This document shows positions 1-9,785 of a stretch of 64,000 nt of DNA, in pieces. Positions within the stretch are counted from its first letter, which is position 1. Each line of letters starts with the position of its first letter. The notes beneath the pieces were generated by a model, which was not told where the DNA came from, made no database searches, and saw nothing but the letters and a program-made list of their open reading frames with translations. The stretch lies in assembly GCF_031127815.1 (NCBI RefSeq), contig NZ_JARXHY010000003.1:310001-374000 (forward strand). Direction: 5' to 3'. Made by a program: the position numbers and the translations under genes. The stretch is from Pelagicoccus sp. SDUM812003 (GTDB lineage Bacteria; Verrucomicrobiota; Verrucomicrobiia; Opitutales; Opitutaceae).

Positions 1-1703
1 AGCTCGAAGTGGTGGGCGAAGACATTCACGCCATTTCTCAGCTGCTGCGGGCCTACGCCCTTTACGAAAAGGATGTGGAATACGTGGTGCAGGAAGGAAA
101 GGTGGTCATCGTCGACGAGAATACCGGTCGCGTGATGCCGGGACGTCGCTGGGGCGACGGGCTGCATCAAGCGGTGGAGGCCAAGGAAAACGTCACCATC
201 GAGCGCGAGACGCGCACCTACGCCACCATCACGGTGCAAAACTATTTCCGACTCTACGATAAGCTCGCCGGCATGACCGGCACCGCCGAAACCGAGGCGA
301 CCGAGTTTCATGATATCTACAAGCTCGGCGTGGCGGTTATCCCGACCAACAAGCCCTGCATTCGCATCGACGAGAACGATGTCATCTACAAGTCCCGCCG
401 AGAGAAGTACAACGCGGTGGTGGACGAGGTGGAAGCCGCCCATAAGAAGGGTCAGCCTGTGCTGGTGGGCACGGTGTCGGTGGAAGCTTCCGAGCTCGTC
501 GGACGCATGCTGCGCCGCAAGAACATCCCGCACAACGTGTTGAACGCAAAGTTTCACCAGCAGGAAGCGGAGATCGTCGCCCGGGCAGGGATCAAAGGCG
601 CCGTGACCATCGCCACCAACATGGCAGGCCGTGGTACCGACATCAAGCTGGGCGAAGGCGTGAAGGAGGTGGGCGGCTTGCTGGTGCTCGGCACCGAGCG
701 CCACGAATCGCGTCGCATCGACCGCCAGCTGCGCGGCCGCTGCTCTCGTCAAGGCGACCCGGGCCGTTCGAAGTTCTACATCTCGCTGGAAGACGACTTG
801 ATGCGTCTTTTCGCCAATTCCGGTTTCATGGCCAAGGTGCTGCACGGCTCCATGGTCGAAGGCGAGCCGTTGGAGCACGCCTTGCTGAATCGTTCCATCG
901 AGACCGCTCAAAAGAAGGTAGAGGAGAGCAACTACTCCGTGCGCAAGCGCCTCCTCCAGTACGACGACGTGCTGAACAAGCAGCGAGAGATCATTTATGG
1001 GATCCGCAACGACGCGCTGCATAGCGACGCCCCATTGGACGCCATCTTTGATCTGATCGAGGAAGAGGTGGCGGAGCGTTTGGAGGAAAGCGGATCGGAT
1101 CTCTCCGTATTCGTGACCTGGGTGAATTCGCATTTTCCCATTGGCCTCGCTGAAGAGGACCTAGCCGGCAAGGGCTTCGAAGAGCAAAGCGGCGTCGTCC
1201 TGGACAAGATTCGGGAAGCCTACCGCATCAAGAAGACCGCGGAAAACGAGGACGCCTTGGCCCACCTCGAGCGCTTCGTGCTGCTCAGCGCCATCGATGG
1301 CCGCTGGCAGGAGCACCTGACGGAAATGGAGGACCTGCGCCGCAACGTGGGCCTGCGCAGCTACGGACAGAAGGATCCGCTCAACGAGTACAAGAACGAG
1401 GCCTACACCTACTTCGAGGAGCTCATGAAGAACGTGCGTCTTCAGGTCTGCTCGCGTCTCTTCCGCACCGCCACCAACGTGGCGGCCATCGAAAACGTGA
1501 AGATGATGCTCGCCCGCCAGGCGGTGGCCGAGGGAGGAGGCGCTGGTTCCTCGCCGTCTCTTGGCGTCTCAGCTGGGGCCAAAGCGAAGAAGGAGGTCAA
1601 GCTCCCCAAGGTCTCGGTGAAGCGAAATCTGCCAAAGGTCGGCCGAAACGATCCCTGTCCTTGCGGGAGCGGCAAGAAGTTCAAGCAGTGCTGCGGCCGA
1701 TGA
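1..1703 (+). CDS. secA: Protein translocase subunit SecA (C-terminal part, 5' end outside window)
   Basis: SecA is the ATPase motor that pushes unfolded preproteins through the SecYEG channel. The reading frame is open to the left edge, so this is the C-terminal ~565 residues of a protein normally of 830-1000; the apparent GTG at position 9 is not a real start. Seen: the helicase-like motif MTGTAETE, the second ATPase domain with [13 protein letters not shown] and the arginine-finger motif [14 protein letters not shown], then the helical scaffold and wing. It ends in the zinc-binding tail [15 protein letters not shown], which in this family binds SecB and phospholipid. A low-complexity Gly/Ser/Ala/Lys linker precedes the tail. 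No clear terminator follows. Confidence 0.98.
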   Translation, partial: LEVVGEDIHAISQLLRAYALYEKDVEYVVQEGKVVIVDENTGRVMPGRRWGDGLHQAVEAKENVTIERETRTYATITVQNYFRLYDKLAGMTGTAETEATEFHDIYKLGVAVIPTNKPCIRIDENDVIYKSRREKYNAVVDEVEAAHKKGQPVLVGTVSVEASELVGRMLRRKNIPHNVLNAKFHQQEAEIVARAGIKGAVTIATNMAGRGTDIKLGEGVKEVGGLLVLGTERHESRRIDRQLRGRCSRQGDPGRSKFYISLEDDLMRLFANSGFMAKVLHGSMVEGEPLEHALLNRSIETAQKKVEESNYSVRKRLLQYDDVLNKQREIIYGIRNDALHSDAPLDAIFDLIEEEVAERLEESGSDLSVFVTWVNSHFPIGLAEEDLAGKGFEEQSGVVLDKIREAYRIKKTAENEDALAHLERFVLLSAIDGRWQEHLTEMEDLRRNVGLRSYGQKDPLNEYKNEAYTYFEELMKNVRLQVCSRLFRTATNVAAIENVKMMLARQAVAEGGGAGSSPSLGVSAGAKAKKEVKLPKVSVKRNLPKVGRNDPCPCGSGKKFKQCCGR

Positions 1704-2089
1704 CGCCTTAGCAGGTCGTATCGTTCCTTCCGCCGGATTTCTTCGAGGTTTTCGTCCCACTTTGCGGGATCTGCAGCGATCTGGCGCATGAGGGATTGCA
1801 GGCCGTTTTAGACGCGCGCCAAATTTCCTTTCAACCCCGTTTGCCAAACGATGGGGGATTTGCCTCCATGGCGGTGAGCAATTCCCCGATCTCGTTTGTG
1901 AAAAAGAAGCCATTTCTCCCCGAATTTGTACAAATTTCCGACTTTTGCTGTATCAGTTGTCGCAGGCTGCCGATTGGGATTCTCGAAGCTGAATTTTAGA
2001 ATAAACTCGGCGAATTTGACACTTGATGCATCCGTAATCGTCTCTAGTCTCGTAACGTTTCGTATTATCTCCCCACTCATTAGAAAATC
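1704..2089. other. Intergenic region between secA and the TIGR02597-like gene
   Basis: 386 bases without a convincing gene. It is more AT-rich towards its 3' end, which suggests that a promoter for the downstream secreted-protein pair lies here. A TTGACA at 2016-2021 has no acceptable -10 at normal spacing, so no promoter is called. No terminator hairpin, RNA or repeat was recognised. Confidence 0.5.
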
Positions 2090-3178
2090 ATGAACATAAA
2101 GGTGCCTTCATACTTAAAACGCTTGGCGACCTTGGCTCTTGCCTCTGCCCCGTTCGCGGGTCCGCAACTTCAGGCGGAAGAAGTCTATTCTCAGATCGTC
2201 GGAGCTATTGCGTTGGATATCCCCGCTGATTCCGACGTGGTCGTCTCATTTCCTTTCAAGCAATCATCGAGCTATGGGGGCCGCGTTCACAGCGTTTCTG
2301 GCGCCGAGCTCGATGTCGGAGACGGGGTTTCGATCCTTTCTTCTGGCGACTTCGATGCCGTCGGTGGCCAAGCGACGCACTATGTGCTCGTGGAAGACGG
2401 TAGTCTCGAGGGGCGTCACTTCGATATCGTATCCAACACCGACCAGAAGATCACCCTGGATACCTCGGAGAACCTGAGCGGCCTCGACCAGGCCATCATC
2501 ACGGTTCGCGAGCATTGGACGCTTGGCGAAGCGTTCCCCAACGGGATCGGCTCCAACGCCGTCTTCGAGGCGAGCGGTCCTCAGGTTCAGTTGCTGGTGC
2601 CCGAGGAGGTGAAGGTTGGCGGCGGCTTCGACGTGGCAAGTCTCTATTACTTCTACCAAGGCGCGTGGCGAGCGGTCGGCGAAAAGCTGGATCTCGAAGC
2701 GAACGGCGCCAACTCGAACGATGACGTGATTGCCCCAGGGGCGTCGGTCATGGTGCGCAACAACAGCATGGACGACATTCGCACGTACTTCTTCGGCGAA
2801 GTGGTCACCTCCCCAATCGCCATTCCGATCGAGTCCTCCTCTTCGGACGTCGTCGACAACTACGTCAGCGTCTCTCGTCCGCTCGGATTGACTCTGGCCG
2901 AGTTCGGTCTCTCCGCTGGCGGCGCCTTCACGGCTTCCACCAGTTTGGCGGAAGTTGATCGAGGGGACCTGCTGCTGGTTTACTCCTACACCGAGAGCGG
3001 CAAGAACAAGACCGCTGACCAGTACTTTTTGTACAACAACGAGTGGTACCTCGCCGGAGGCGATGGAACGCCAGTGAGCGATACCGTCATCAAGGCAGGC
3101 CAGGGCGTGGTCATTCGAAAGAAGGCCGGCGAAGATGGCGTTAACTACTGGACAAACAACTGGAGCCTCGACTCATGA
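2090..3178 (+). CDS. Secreted TIGR02597-like protein
   Basis: A 362-residue protein with a Sec signal peptide (basic start, hydrophobic residues about 10-27, likely cleavage after LQA near residue 29). The mature part is beta-rich, with the GGRVHSVSGAELDV type segment and a length typical of the Verrucomicrobia-associated TIGR02597 family, whose role is unknown. Two segments resemble each other: YYFYQGAWRAVG...IAPGASVMVRN and YFLYNNEWYLAGG...IKAGQGVVIRK. This suggests an internal duplication of a small beta domain. The stop codon overlaps the start of the next gene (ATGA), so the two are almost certainly co-transcribed and translationally coupled. Family assignment is from pattern memory; a cell-surface location is inferred from the signal peptide. 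Confidence 0.7.
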   Translation: MNIKVPSYLKRLATLALASAPFAGPQLQAEEVYSQIVGAIALDIPADSDVVVSFPFKQSSSYGGRVHSVSGAELDVGDGVSILSSGDFDAVGGQATHYVLVEDGSLEGRHFDIVSNTDQKITLDTSENLSGLDQAIITVREHWTLGEAFPNGIGSNAVFEASGPQVQLLVPEEVKVGGGFDVASLYYFYQGAWRAVGEKLDLEANGANSNDDVIAPGASVMVRNNSMDDIRTYFFGEVVTSPIAIPIESSSSDVVDNYVSVSRPLGLTLAEFGLSAGGAFTASTSLAEVDRGDLLLVYSYTESGKNKTADQYFLYNNEWYLAGGDGTPVSDTVIKAGQGVVIRKKAGEDGVNYWTNNWSLDS

Positions 3179-4965
3179 AAACTTTAGCAGCACTTACAAT
3201 CGGCACAGGGCTTCTTGCCAGCTCCGCGTTCGGAGCCGTCTCATTCAATCTTTACGTTGACGCGATCGCGGAAAGCGATGGTTCGACGTTGATAAGCGAT
3301 GAAGGCTTGCTCGTTCTGGTGGTAGATACCGGGAGCGATGGATTCTCTCTTCCCAGCGCAGGCAGTCTGGTGAACGGCAACGATGAGATCGTTACCTACT
3401 GGGACTTGGCGGAGGAAGGCGTGGGCGATGCCTACATTTCCTTGGCGTCGGACCTCGTTGAGTGGCAAGCTGGCTGGACTGAAGGCAGCGACCTCGCTCT
3501 TTTCTGGTTCCCCGATCTGAGCAAGGACAACATGACGCCTACTGCGGACACGGCCTATGGCGTGTTTTCGGATGCGGCTGGTTTGACTAGCGGCGATGGC
3601 TGGGAACTGCCCTCGGACGGAGAGATCATGCACCGCTTGGCGATGTTCACCACTGCGGCGACCAAGTTCTCCTCCCTCGCGTCGCTTCCAGCGGATGTTG
3701 GCGTGACCTCCTACGCGGTGAGCAATCCGCCGTCGACGACGGCACCATCGGTGCCAAGCGTCGATGTGGTCAATGGGGGTGGCAAAAGCACTTTGACCTG
3801 GACCTCCACCGGAACGACGGGTGGATACATCGTTCAGCGTAAGAAAGGCGATGGCGCCTGGGAAACGATCGGTTTCGCCTCTGCTGGTACCACCAGCTAC
3901 GAGGACACCGACGTGAAGCCGGGTCGCGAATACGATTATCGTCTCTATTCCGTAGGAGCCTTCGCCGTCGCTCTGCAGGACGAGCTGCCGGTAATCACCT
4001 CCGAACGCTCCATTTTCGCTAACATCTCTTCCCGTGCCTCCGTGAACAACGATGACGGGATCCGTGCTTACGAGCTCCTCAACGTTGGCGCTCAGCTTCA
4101 GGGCAACGATCCTACCAAGCGCATCATGGCGCTGGGATTCGGTCCGTACAACAATGAGAAGAACGACCGTACCACCTGGGTGTCGGATACCTTCCTCGAG
4201 TATGAATTTGGAGGCGACATCATCGCTTACAATGACAACTGGATGCAAGATCCGGAGAACGCTGGTCAAGTTGACCCCGACGCGGAAGCGATCCTCGCTA
4301 CCATGGGCGCTGTGGGAGCTCCCGTCTTCTTCCAGGACGATCCGGATAACAACTACGTTTCTCGCGACTCGGCTATTTTGGAAGATGTACCCGTCAACAC
4401 ACCGGTTCTGTTCAGAGCGACCTCGCTCGATGACAGTGGATTCATCGCGGTGGGACTGTTCGATGGCGAGTACGAAGCTCCCATTCATGACAATCGCATC
4501 GTGAACCTATCCACTCGTGGGTACCTCGAAGAAGACGGTATCTTCAACGGTGGTGTGATCATCACGGGAACCGTTCCCAAGGAAGTGCTCGTTGTCGCGG
4601 CGGGCCCATACCTGCGAGACGGACGTGGCGCTAACGCGAACTTCGTGCTCCAGAACCCTCAACTGCGTGTTCAGAGAACCGCGGTCCCTGGCAACCCGAT
4701 CATTCTCTACAACGACCAGTGGGATGTTCAGGACGGAGTGGCAGATCCGGACAACGGATTGCTGGCAGTGGAAACGGATATGGATCGTTTGACGGCGGTT
4801 CTCGAAGCCAAGAACTTCGATACCACCCACATGAGTCTGGACGCTGCGGCCTTGCTCACGCTGGAGCCTGGAAACTACCTGTTCCGCGTTTTCGCTGAAG
4901 ACGATGGAACGAGCCGACCGGATGGCTTCGCTCAGATCGCCCTTTGGGAGATCGAGATGGACTAG
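3175..4965 (+). CDS. Large secreted surface protein with FN3-like domain and two STRG-type repeats
   Basis: A 596-residue protein with a signal peptide (residues 1-20, ending SSAFGA). A first domain of unknown type spans about 21-180, with many Asp/Gly/Ser. A fibronectin-III-like domain follows (about 185-265: LTWTSTGTTGGYIVQRKK...YDYRLYSVGA). Two diverged copies of a longer repeat then fill about 280-430 and 441-596: each has N(I/L)S(S/T)R, a hydrophobic GPY segment and an YNDxW segment. This resembles repeats common in secreted Verrucomicrobiota proteins. No PEP-CTERM or other C-terminal sorting motif is visible. It overlaps the upstream gene by 4 bases and is closed by a strong terminator. 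A structural or adhesive surface role is plausible but inferred. Confidence 0.65.
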   Translation: MKTLAALTIGTGLLASSAFGAVSFNLYVDAIAESDGSTLISDEGLLVLVVDTGSDGFSLPSAGSLVNGNDEIVTYWDLAEEGVGDAYISLASDLVEWQAGWTEGSDLALFWFPDLSKDNMTPTADTAYGVFSDAAGLTSGDGWELPSDGEIMHRLAMFTTAATKFSSLASLPADVGVTSYAVSNPPSTTAPSVPSVDVVNGGGKSTLTWTSTGTTGGYIVQRKKGDGAWETIGFASAGTTSYEDTDVKPGREYDYRLYSVGAFAVALQDELPVITSERSIFANISSRASVNNDDGIRAYELLNVGAQLQGNDPTKRIMALGFGPYNNEKNDRTTWVSDTFLEYEFGGDIIAYNDNWMQDPENAGQVDPDAEAILATMGAVGAPVFFQDDPDNNYVSRDSAILEDVPVNTPVLFRATSLDDSGFIAVGLFDGEYEAPIHDNRIVNLSTRGYLEEDGIFNGGVIITGTVPKEVLVVAAGPYLRDGRGANANFVLQNPQLRVQRTAVPGNPIILYNDQWDVQDGVADPDNGLLAVETDMDRLTAVLEAKNFDTTHMSLDAAALLTLEPGNYLFRVFAEDDGTSRPDGFAQIALWEIEMD

Positions 4966-4993
4966 TTCGCTTCCTAAGAAACTCTTTTAAACA

Positions 4994-5028
4994 GAACGCC
5001 CGCTCCGCTTGGAGCGGGCGTTCTTTTG
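4994..5028 (+). terminator. Rho-independent terminator after the secreted-protein pair
   Basis: A perfect 13-bp stem (GAACGCCCGCTCC at 4994-5006 with its complement at 5011-5023), loop GCTT, followed by TTTT. It ends the 2090-4965 operon and separates it from the convergent glycan operon. Confidence 0.93.
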
Positions 5029-5155
5029 TGTAATCGTGTTTCGGCTGGTGGCATCTAAGAGGTCCAGCTGGAGTGACTAAGCCTCGTCTGAGGCTAGAGT
5101 GTGAGGTCTTGGGGAGGGGCGAATGCCGGCTTGCCGCTAGCGGCTCATTTGCGAA

Positions 5156-6562
5156 TCAGTCGACAAAGCGAATAAGGGAAGCGGAGTTGACCTTAACGGG
5201 TTGTCTCTCTCCTTGGATGGACAAGGTCGATCGAAGAGCTGAGCCGCTTTCAAGGTAGATGGTGATCTCGCCTTCATCGATCTCGATCTCATAGGTGGAG
5301 CCGCTTTCATTCGCTTCGAGGCGTTGCGCGATGGGGCTGAAGAGTTCGACTTTCAACAAGGCGGGGCTCGTTCGAGGGGTACTGCTTTGGATATGGTTGG
5401 GAGCGGAGATTGTCGTTTCCAATCCGTCCGATTCGATGCGTAGCTCCACGCTGGTTGAGTAGGAAGGATTGAGCTGGGCGCTCCGGTCGTTAGTCCAGGT
5501 TGCCAGAAAGTGTTTGGAGGCTTCCTGTCGCAGCGTTTTCAAGTGCTGGTCTATGGTCGTTTTCGAAACTCGGACCCCGAATCCATCGCTTTGCGAATGC
5601 TCGCTCGAAAGAGATGTTAGAATCGCCTCGCCGACTTCCGCAGTGAAGTGGCTGGTATCGTACCAGTAGTTCCAAGCGGTCGTGTAGTTGTTGAACGCGG
5701 TGAAATCGTGGTATGGCATCTCTTCGGCAAGGGCTTGTTTGAATGATTCTACGATGCGTCGATCCCTAGCGTAGTAGGTTTTCAAATACCGAGGAGATAC
5801 GAACGCGTCGAACTCGATTCCTTCGCTGCGACAGAGTTCGCGCATCTCTTTCAAAGCCGACACGGCAAAATCGATTCGCGGTATCTGATGAAGTAGGTGC
5901 AGCCCATGGGGCGGTAGCTGGCGAAGGCGTTTCTGCCAGCTCTCCTGCGAAGCGGAGGCAGGCAGCTCGACCCCTTGATTGAAGAACCGCTTTATGATCC
6001 AGTCGTATTTCTTGCGCTCTACCTCGCCTCGTAAGATGGAGAGCTCGTCGAAGGTGACCGGTTTGAAAAGATAGAATTGGTAGAACCGTATCCAGTCAGT
6101 GGTAGACAGGGGGTAGGGGTGGAAATTGTATAGCGCCTCGTCGTTTCGGAAACGATAGATATCCGCGTCGTCGATACCGACGAGGACGCGCTTTATCTGA
6201 ACCCCATTGGCAAGCAGCGCCTTGAGATTGTGCAAGTGCTCGTAAGGAGCGCCGCCAGGGTAGGTGAGCTTATACCACTTGCCTCCGAGTTTCTCGTTGA
6301 GGGAATTGGTGCCAAAGCCATGGAACACCCTCGAGGAGCCGAAGATGACGCTATCGTAGTCCTCCTTGTTTTCGATCAGATGCGCGACTCTGAGGAAGGC
6401 GGCGTTCACTCTTGGATGAGGCGTCTCGATATCGTAGGCGGTGGTGTAATCCCTCTTCAGCGTTCCCCAACGATCGATCCCTAGGTTGATCGCCGGTAGG
6501 AGCGAAAGTCCGACTCCGGTGGAGAGGGCGAGGACGCAGATAAAGGTGAGAGGACGTTTCAA
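5156..6562 (-). CDS. SGNH/AlgX-like membrane-anchored protein, partner of MBOAT acyltransferase
   Basis: A 468-residue protein with one N-terminal membrane anchor (residues 5-25) and an extracytoplasmic domain. The SGNH nucleophile motif appears as FGSSR (residues 74-78) and the catalytic Asp-x-x-His as D302-T-S-H305, so an esterase/acyltransferase triad is plausible. Known family context: such proteins follow MBOAT enzymes and move acyl (often acetyl) groups onto exported polysaccharide. Here the MBOAT gene lies 4 bases upstream, which supports that role. The last ~130 residues are beta-rich and not recognised. It is the last gene of a minus-strand operon that begins at 13032. Confidence 0.8.
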   Translation of the reverse strand: MKRPLTFICVLALSTGVGLSLLPAINLGIDRWGTLKRDYTTAYDIETPHPRVNAAFLRVAHLIENKEDYDSVIFGSSRVFHGFGTNSLNEKLGGKWYKLTYPGGAPYEHLHNLKALLANGVQIKRVLVGIDDADIYRFRNDEALYNFHPYPLSTTDWIRFYQFYLFKPVTFDELSILRGEVERKKYDWIIKRFFNQGVELPASASQESWQKRLRQLPPHGLHLLHQIPRIDFAVSALKEMRELCRSEGIEFDAFVSPRYLKTYYARDRRIVESFKQALAEEMPYHDFTAFNNYTTAWNYWYDTSHFTAEVGEAILTSLSSEHSQSDGFGVRVSKTTIDQHLKTLRQEASKHFLATWTNDRSAQLNPSYSTSVELRIESDGLETTISAPNHIQSSTPRTSPALLKVELFSPIAQRLEANESGSTYEIEIDEGEITIYLESGSALRSTLSIQGERQPVKVNSASLIRFVD

Positions 6563-6566
6563 GGGC

Positions 6567-8051
6567 TCAGAAGTTGAAATAGATAAAGCTGCTTCCTTTG
6601 TTCGCTAGCATGAAGGTGATCGCGATTCCGAGCGTCAGTCCAATGACGACCGCAGCTGAAAGAAAGACGCTGGGAGAGCGACGATCTAGGTAGGCAAGTT
6701 TCGCTCCGAGCGAGTGCGAGCTTGGAAGCAGAAAGGTCAGCGCGGCGACGGCGAAGAAAGCTTCGAGAGGAATGAGCTCGGTCGTATTGGTGATGAAATT
6801 GGAATGGTAGAGGAAATAGACGGATTGGGAAGCGAGTTCGCTGTGGAAGGAAACGGAAGAGCCGGAATCCTCCAGACCGATCATTTTTGCGATCATCGTT
6901 AGAGCTGTGGCGACGTCGGGCGAGCGGAAGAAGACCCAAGTCAGACAGAGAAATCCGAATGTCAGTGGCCATGCTAGAAGGCCGGGTAGAGGCGTTTTCG
7001 CCTTTTCCCATGCTTTGTTTACAAGGACTGCCAAGCCGTGGGCGACGCCCCATATAATGAACGTCCAACCCGCTCCATGCCAAAGTCCGCTCAAAGCGAA
7101 GACGATGAGGATGTTTATCGAAGCTCGCGAGAATCCGTTTCGGTTTCCTCCCAGCGGGATGTAGAGGTACTTGAAGAACCACCGAGATAGAGTGATGTGC
7201 CAATGCTTCCAGAATTTCGAAATCGATAGCGATTTATAGGGAGAATCGAAATTGATTGGGAGATCGATATTGAAAAGCCTGGCGCTTCCGCGGGCGATGT
7301 CCGTGTATCCAGAAAAGTCGTAATAGATTTGAAAGGTGAAACCAATGGCGCAGATCCAGGCGTCTGTGGCGCTGAGGCTTAAAGCATTGTTGTATCCACT
7401 ATCGACGACGAGCGAAAGGGAGTCTGCCAATACCGATTTCTTGAATAGTCCGATGCCGATCAAGGCCATCCCATGGCTCACTGAATGAAGAGTGATCCTA
7501 GCCTTTGCGAAGCCTCGAAGCTGAGGAGAAATTTCCGAATGGTGGACGATGGGACCCGCTATCAGCTGAGGAAAGAAACTGACGAACAGCGCGTAGTGCA
7601 GGAGACTTTCTTCCGCGGATCCGCTTTTGTAGGTGTCTATCAAATACGCGATTTGCTGAAAGGTGAAAAAGCTGATCGCCAGTGGGAGCACGGCCGATGC
7701 TAAGGAAAAGCTTGGCGAAGCTTGGCTCGATACGATTTGCAAAGCGAAGTCGACGTACTTGTAGAAGAACAGCGGGAGCAGGTTGGCTATGATGCCGAGG
7801 CAAAGCGCGGCCTTTCTGGATCGCGGTCCAAAATTTCCAGCTATGAAGTATTTCGCTGCGGCGAAATTGAAAAGAATCGTTCCGACCAGAAGGGCGAGGT
7901 AGGGCGGGTTCCAGTAGGCGTAGAAAACGAGGGAGGCGAGCAGGAGCCAGGAAAGGGCAAAAGTCCTTTGGGGATGACGCTTCGCTAGAACGAACCCGAA
8001 GAAGCAAATCGGGAGGAAAACGAAAAGGTAGAGCGGCGTGTTGAAAAGCAT
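6567..8051 (-). CDS. MBOAT family membrane-bound O-acyltransferase (AlgI-like)
   Basis: A 494-residue polytopic membrane protein of normal AlgI/DltB-family length. The diagnostic block FWKHWHITLSRWF...YIPLGGN (about 280-303) is followed by SGLWHGAGW with the conserved H325 and a second histidine at H338, the expected catalytic pair. MBOAT proteins carry acyl groups across the membrane to polysaccharide or cell-wall acceptors, here probably together with the SGNH-like protein encoded 4 bases downstream. The start at 8051 gives the usual MLFNTPLYLFVFLP N-terminus. The gene lies 15 bases after a sulfotransferase gene, so the exported glycan may be both acylated and sulfated. Confidence 0.94.
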   Translation of the reverse strand: MLFNTPLYLFVFLPICFFGFVLAKRHPQRTFALSWLLLASLVFYAYWNPPYLALLVGTILFNFAAAKYFIAGNFGPRSRKAALCLGIIANLLPLFFYKYVDFALQIVSSQASPSFSLASAVLPLAISFFTFQQIAYLIDTYKSGSAEESLLHYALFVSFFPQLIAGPIVHHSEISPQLRGFAKARITLHSVSHGMALIGIGLFKKSVLADSLSLVVDSGYNNALSLSATDAWICAIGFTFQIYYDFSGYTDIARGSARLFNIDLPINFDSPYKSLSISKFWKHWHITLSRWFFKYLYIPLGGNRNGFSRASINILIVFALSGLWHGAGWTFIIWGVAHGLAVLVNKAWEKAKTPLPGLLAWPLTFGFLCLTWVFFRSPDVATALTMIAKMIGLEDSGSSVSFHSELASQSVYFLYHSNFITNTTELIPLEAFFAVAALTFLLPSSHSLGAKLAYLDRRSPSVFLSAAVVIGLTLGIAITFMLANKGSSFIYFNF

Positions 8052-8066
8052 CTCGTTGCGGCGCGA

Positions 8067-8837
8067 TCAAAGTCCCTTGGCGAAGGTGGATTCCTCTTTC
8101 AGCTCGAAGAGCGCCTGCGTTTCCCGCTCGTCCAGCTTCCGGTTCGCAGTCTCTTCCTCATGGGTGTAGTTGTATGTTGGCGACAACGGGGGAAGGTGGT
8201 AGCTGCTCAGTCTAACGTTGATCTGCTCAGGCAACTCCAGCTGCAGGGTCGACAGTATGGTTTTTATGCTGTCGCTGGGATTCTCGCAGAGGTTTTTATG
8301 AGACACCATGTGAATGTCGCCACTGCCATTCGCAAGGGCGCTTCTAACCGAGGATACGTAGCGACGGTAGCGAGCGATGAATCGGTCCAGCGGGACTTGG
8401 CGCTTCTTGTAGGAGAGGTACAGCAGTTTGGGATCCTTGTGGATCAGAAAAACCGGGCAACCAGGCGCTTTTGCCATAATCGACTCAAGCGCGTAGCAGT
8501 AGGCTGGGGTTTTATCCAGGATTTGTTGTCCGCTCTTGATTGCGGGACTGCATTGGGAAAGTCGTAGATAGAATTCGCTCCAGGAGTCGGTGTCGCACGC
8601 CCACTCTCTTTGCTCGCTCGTCAGTCCCCATTGGCCGCTCTCCAAAGGCATGCAGAGCCATTCGTAAAACGGTTTCACGCGGTGAAAGTTGCGTGGTGAT
8701 TCTTCGGAAAGAAGGATGCCGCATTCGAAACCGCTATTCAAGCAGGGAGCATTCTCCTTTAGCAGGTTTGCCAAAAAGGTGGTTCCGGAGTGCTCCATTC
8801 CGGTGACGATGACGAAGGGCTGTCGCGTTTGGCTCAC
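8067..8837 (-). CDS. Sulfotransferase family protein
   Basis: A 256-residue protein. The N-terminal VIVTGMEHSGTTFLANLL (residues 9-26) is the P-loop-like 5'-phosphosulfate-binding motif of PAPS-dependent sulfotransferases (xRSGTT type, here HSGTT). A downstream segment with FIARYRRYVSSVRSAL could supply the 3'-phosphate-binding Arg/Ser. The likely reaction is transfer of sulfate from PAPS to a carbohydrate hydroxyl; the substrate cannot be read from sequence. It lies 6 bases after another sulfotransferase-like gene and 15 bases before the MBOAT gene, in an operon with a large glycosyltransferase. Confidence 0.8.
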   Translation of the reverse strand: MSQTRQPFVIVTGMEHSGTTFLANLLKENAPCLNSGFECGILLSEESPRNFHRVKPFYEWLCMPLESGQWGLTSEQREWACDTDSWSEFYLRLSQCSPAIKSGQQILDKTPAYCYALESIMAKAPGCPVFLIHKDPKLLYLSYKKRQVPLDRFIARYRRYVSSVRSALANGSGDIHMVSHKNLCENPSDSIKTILSTLQLELPEQINVRLSSYHLPPLSPTYNYTHEEETANRKLDERETQALFELKEESTFAKGL

Positions 8838-8843
8838 TTGCTC

Positions 8844-9785
8844 CTATTGGATCGTTCGAGGACTGTTCCGAAGCTCGATTCCCGTGGCGGCGAATCTCAC
8901 CGAAACCCTATCCCCGCGTTTCAGCGTGGCCTTGTCTGGGTAGGGTTGATGAAACCCGCATTCCCCGGTGGGGTGCAGTCCCTTCGACCTGATATCTTCT
9001 CGGAGGGAGCGAGGGGTGAAGGCGCAGATGGGCTGATCGTTGATCAGCAGTTGCAGTTCGACCGGAGAGTCGGTCTTCTGGAAGGCGGCCCAGCCCGCGA
9101 ATTCGCGTTCATTTGCGAGGTCTAGATAGCCGTAGTAGTTCACGGCGCTTGTATTCACCAGATAGTCCTTGGGACTGGGGCTTATCGATTCGATGGCGGC
9201 GCTTCGCATCTCCGCGCTGCAAGACGCTGCGATTCCGGAAAACGCGACCAGCTGGTCGACAAAGGCTTCCTTTTCCCTCAACGCTTTTTCATAGGAAACG
9301 AAAAGAGCAGGCGGGCTGTGCTTGGTCAGGAAGGCCAAAATCTTTTGGTAGTCGCTCAGGGCGCTTTGCATGGTTTTGAGCGTGTCGACGCCCATGGATA
9401 GCGCGTTGCGATTGGCGATAGCGAGGATGTCTCGAAAGACCACGAGGTAGATGGGATTTCGTGTTAAGCGATGAAGCTCCTCGATGGTGTCGTTGGTGGT
9501 CGGACGCTTGAATGCCCAAAGATCGTGCAGGTTGTTGTATTCGTTTATCAATGACCGGGCAGATTCGAAGTCGTGATCCTCCAGGGCTTTGCTTAGCGGG
9601 ATGTCCTCGTAAATGGGAGGTCGGCTGTCCTTTCCGGTGAATATCCCCAGGGCGTTGATGGCTTTGGAGCAAAGCGAGGTGCCGCCTCTGCCTACGCCTA
9701 GGACGATCAAGGTTCGCGGACCGGAGGGAAGCGGGGTCTCGTTGCGCACGATGCCCTTGTTGATGAGGTGCTCAGTGGGTTCCAT
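8844..9785 (-). CDS. Sulfotransferase-like protein with a C-terminal beta domain
   Basis: A 313-residue protein. It carries LIVLGVGRGGTSLCSKAINALGI early (about residues 27-48), a P-loop of the RxGTS sulfotransferase type. The sulfotransferase-like fold appears to end near residue 210. It is followed by a separate ~90-residue segment (YYGYLDLANEREFAGWAAF...VSVRFAATGIEL) resembling the small Gly-Trp-Ala beta domain seen attached to some multi-domain glycosyltransferases; its function is unknown. Its first 14 bases overlap the end of the upstream 1086-residue glycosyltransferase gene, so translation is probably coupled. Sulfotransferase activity is inferred from the P-loop only. Confidence 0.68.
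   Translation of the reverse strand: MEPTEHLINKGIVRNETPLPSGPRTLIVLGVGRGGTSLCSKAINALGIFTGKDSRPPIYEDIPLSKALEDHDFESARSLINEYNNLHDLWAFKRPTTNDTIEELHRLTRNPIYLVVFRDILAIANRNALSMGVDTLKTMQSALSDYQKILAFLTKHSPPALFVSYEKALREKEAFVDQLVAFSGIAASCSAEMRSAAIESISPSPKDYLVNTSAVNYYGYLDLANEREFAGWAAFQKTDSPVELQLLINDQPICAFTPRSLREDIRSKGLHPTGECGFHQPYPDKATLKRGDRVSVRFAATGIELRNSPRTIQ

Noticed and set aside
2016-2044. Sigma-70-like promoter beginning TTGACA at 2016
   Set aside because: No -10 hexamer at 16-18 bases; TAATCG is only 13 bases away.
3241-4488. 415-codon open frame on the minus strand
   Set aside because: Shadow of the secreted STRG-repeat protein; no recognisable features and no gene spacing sense.
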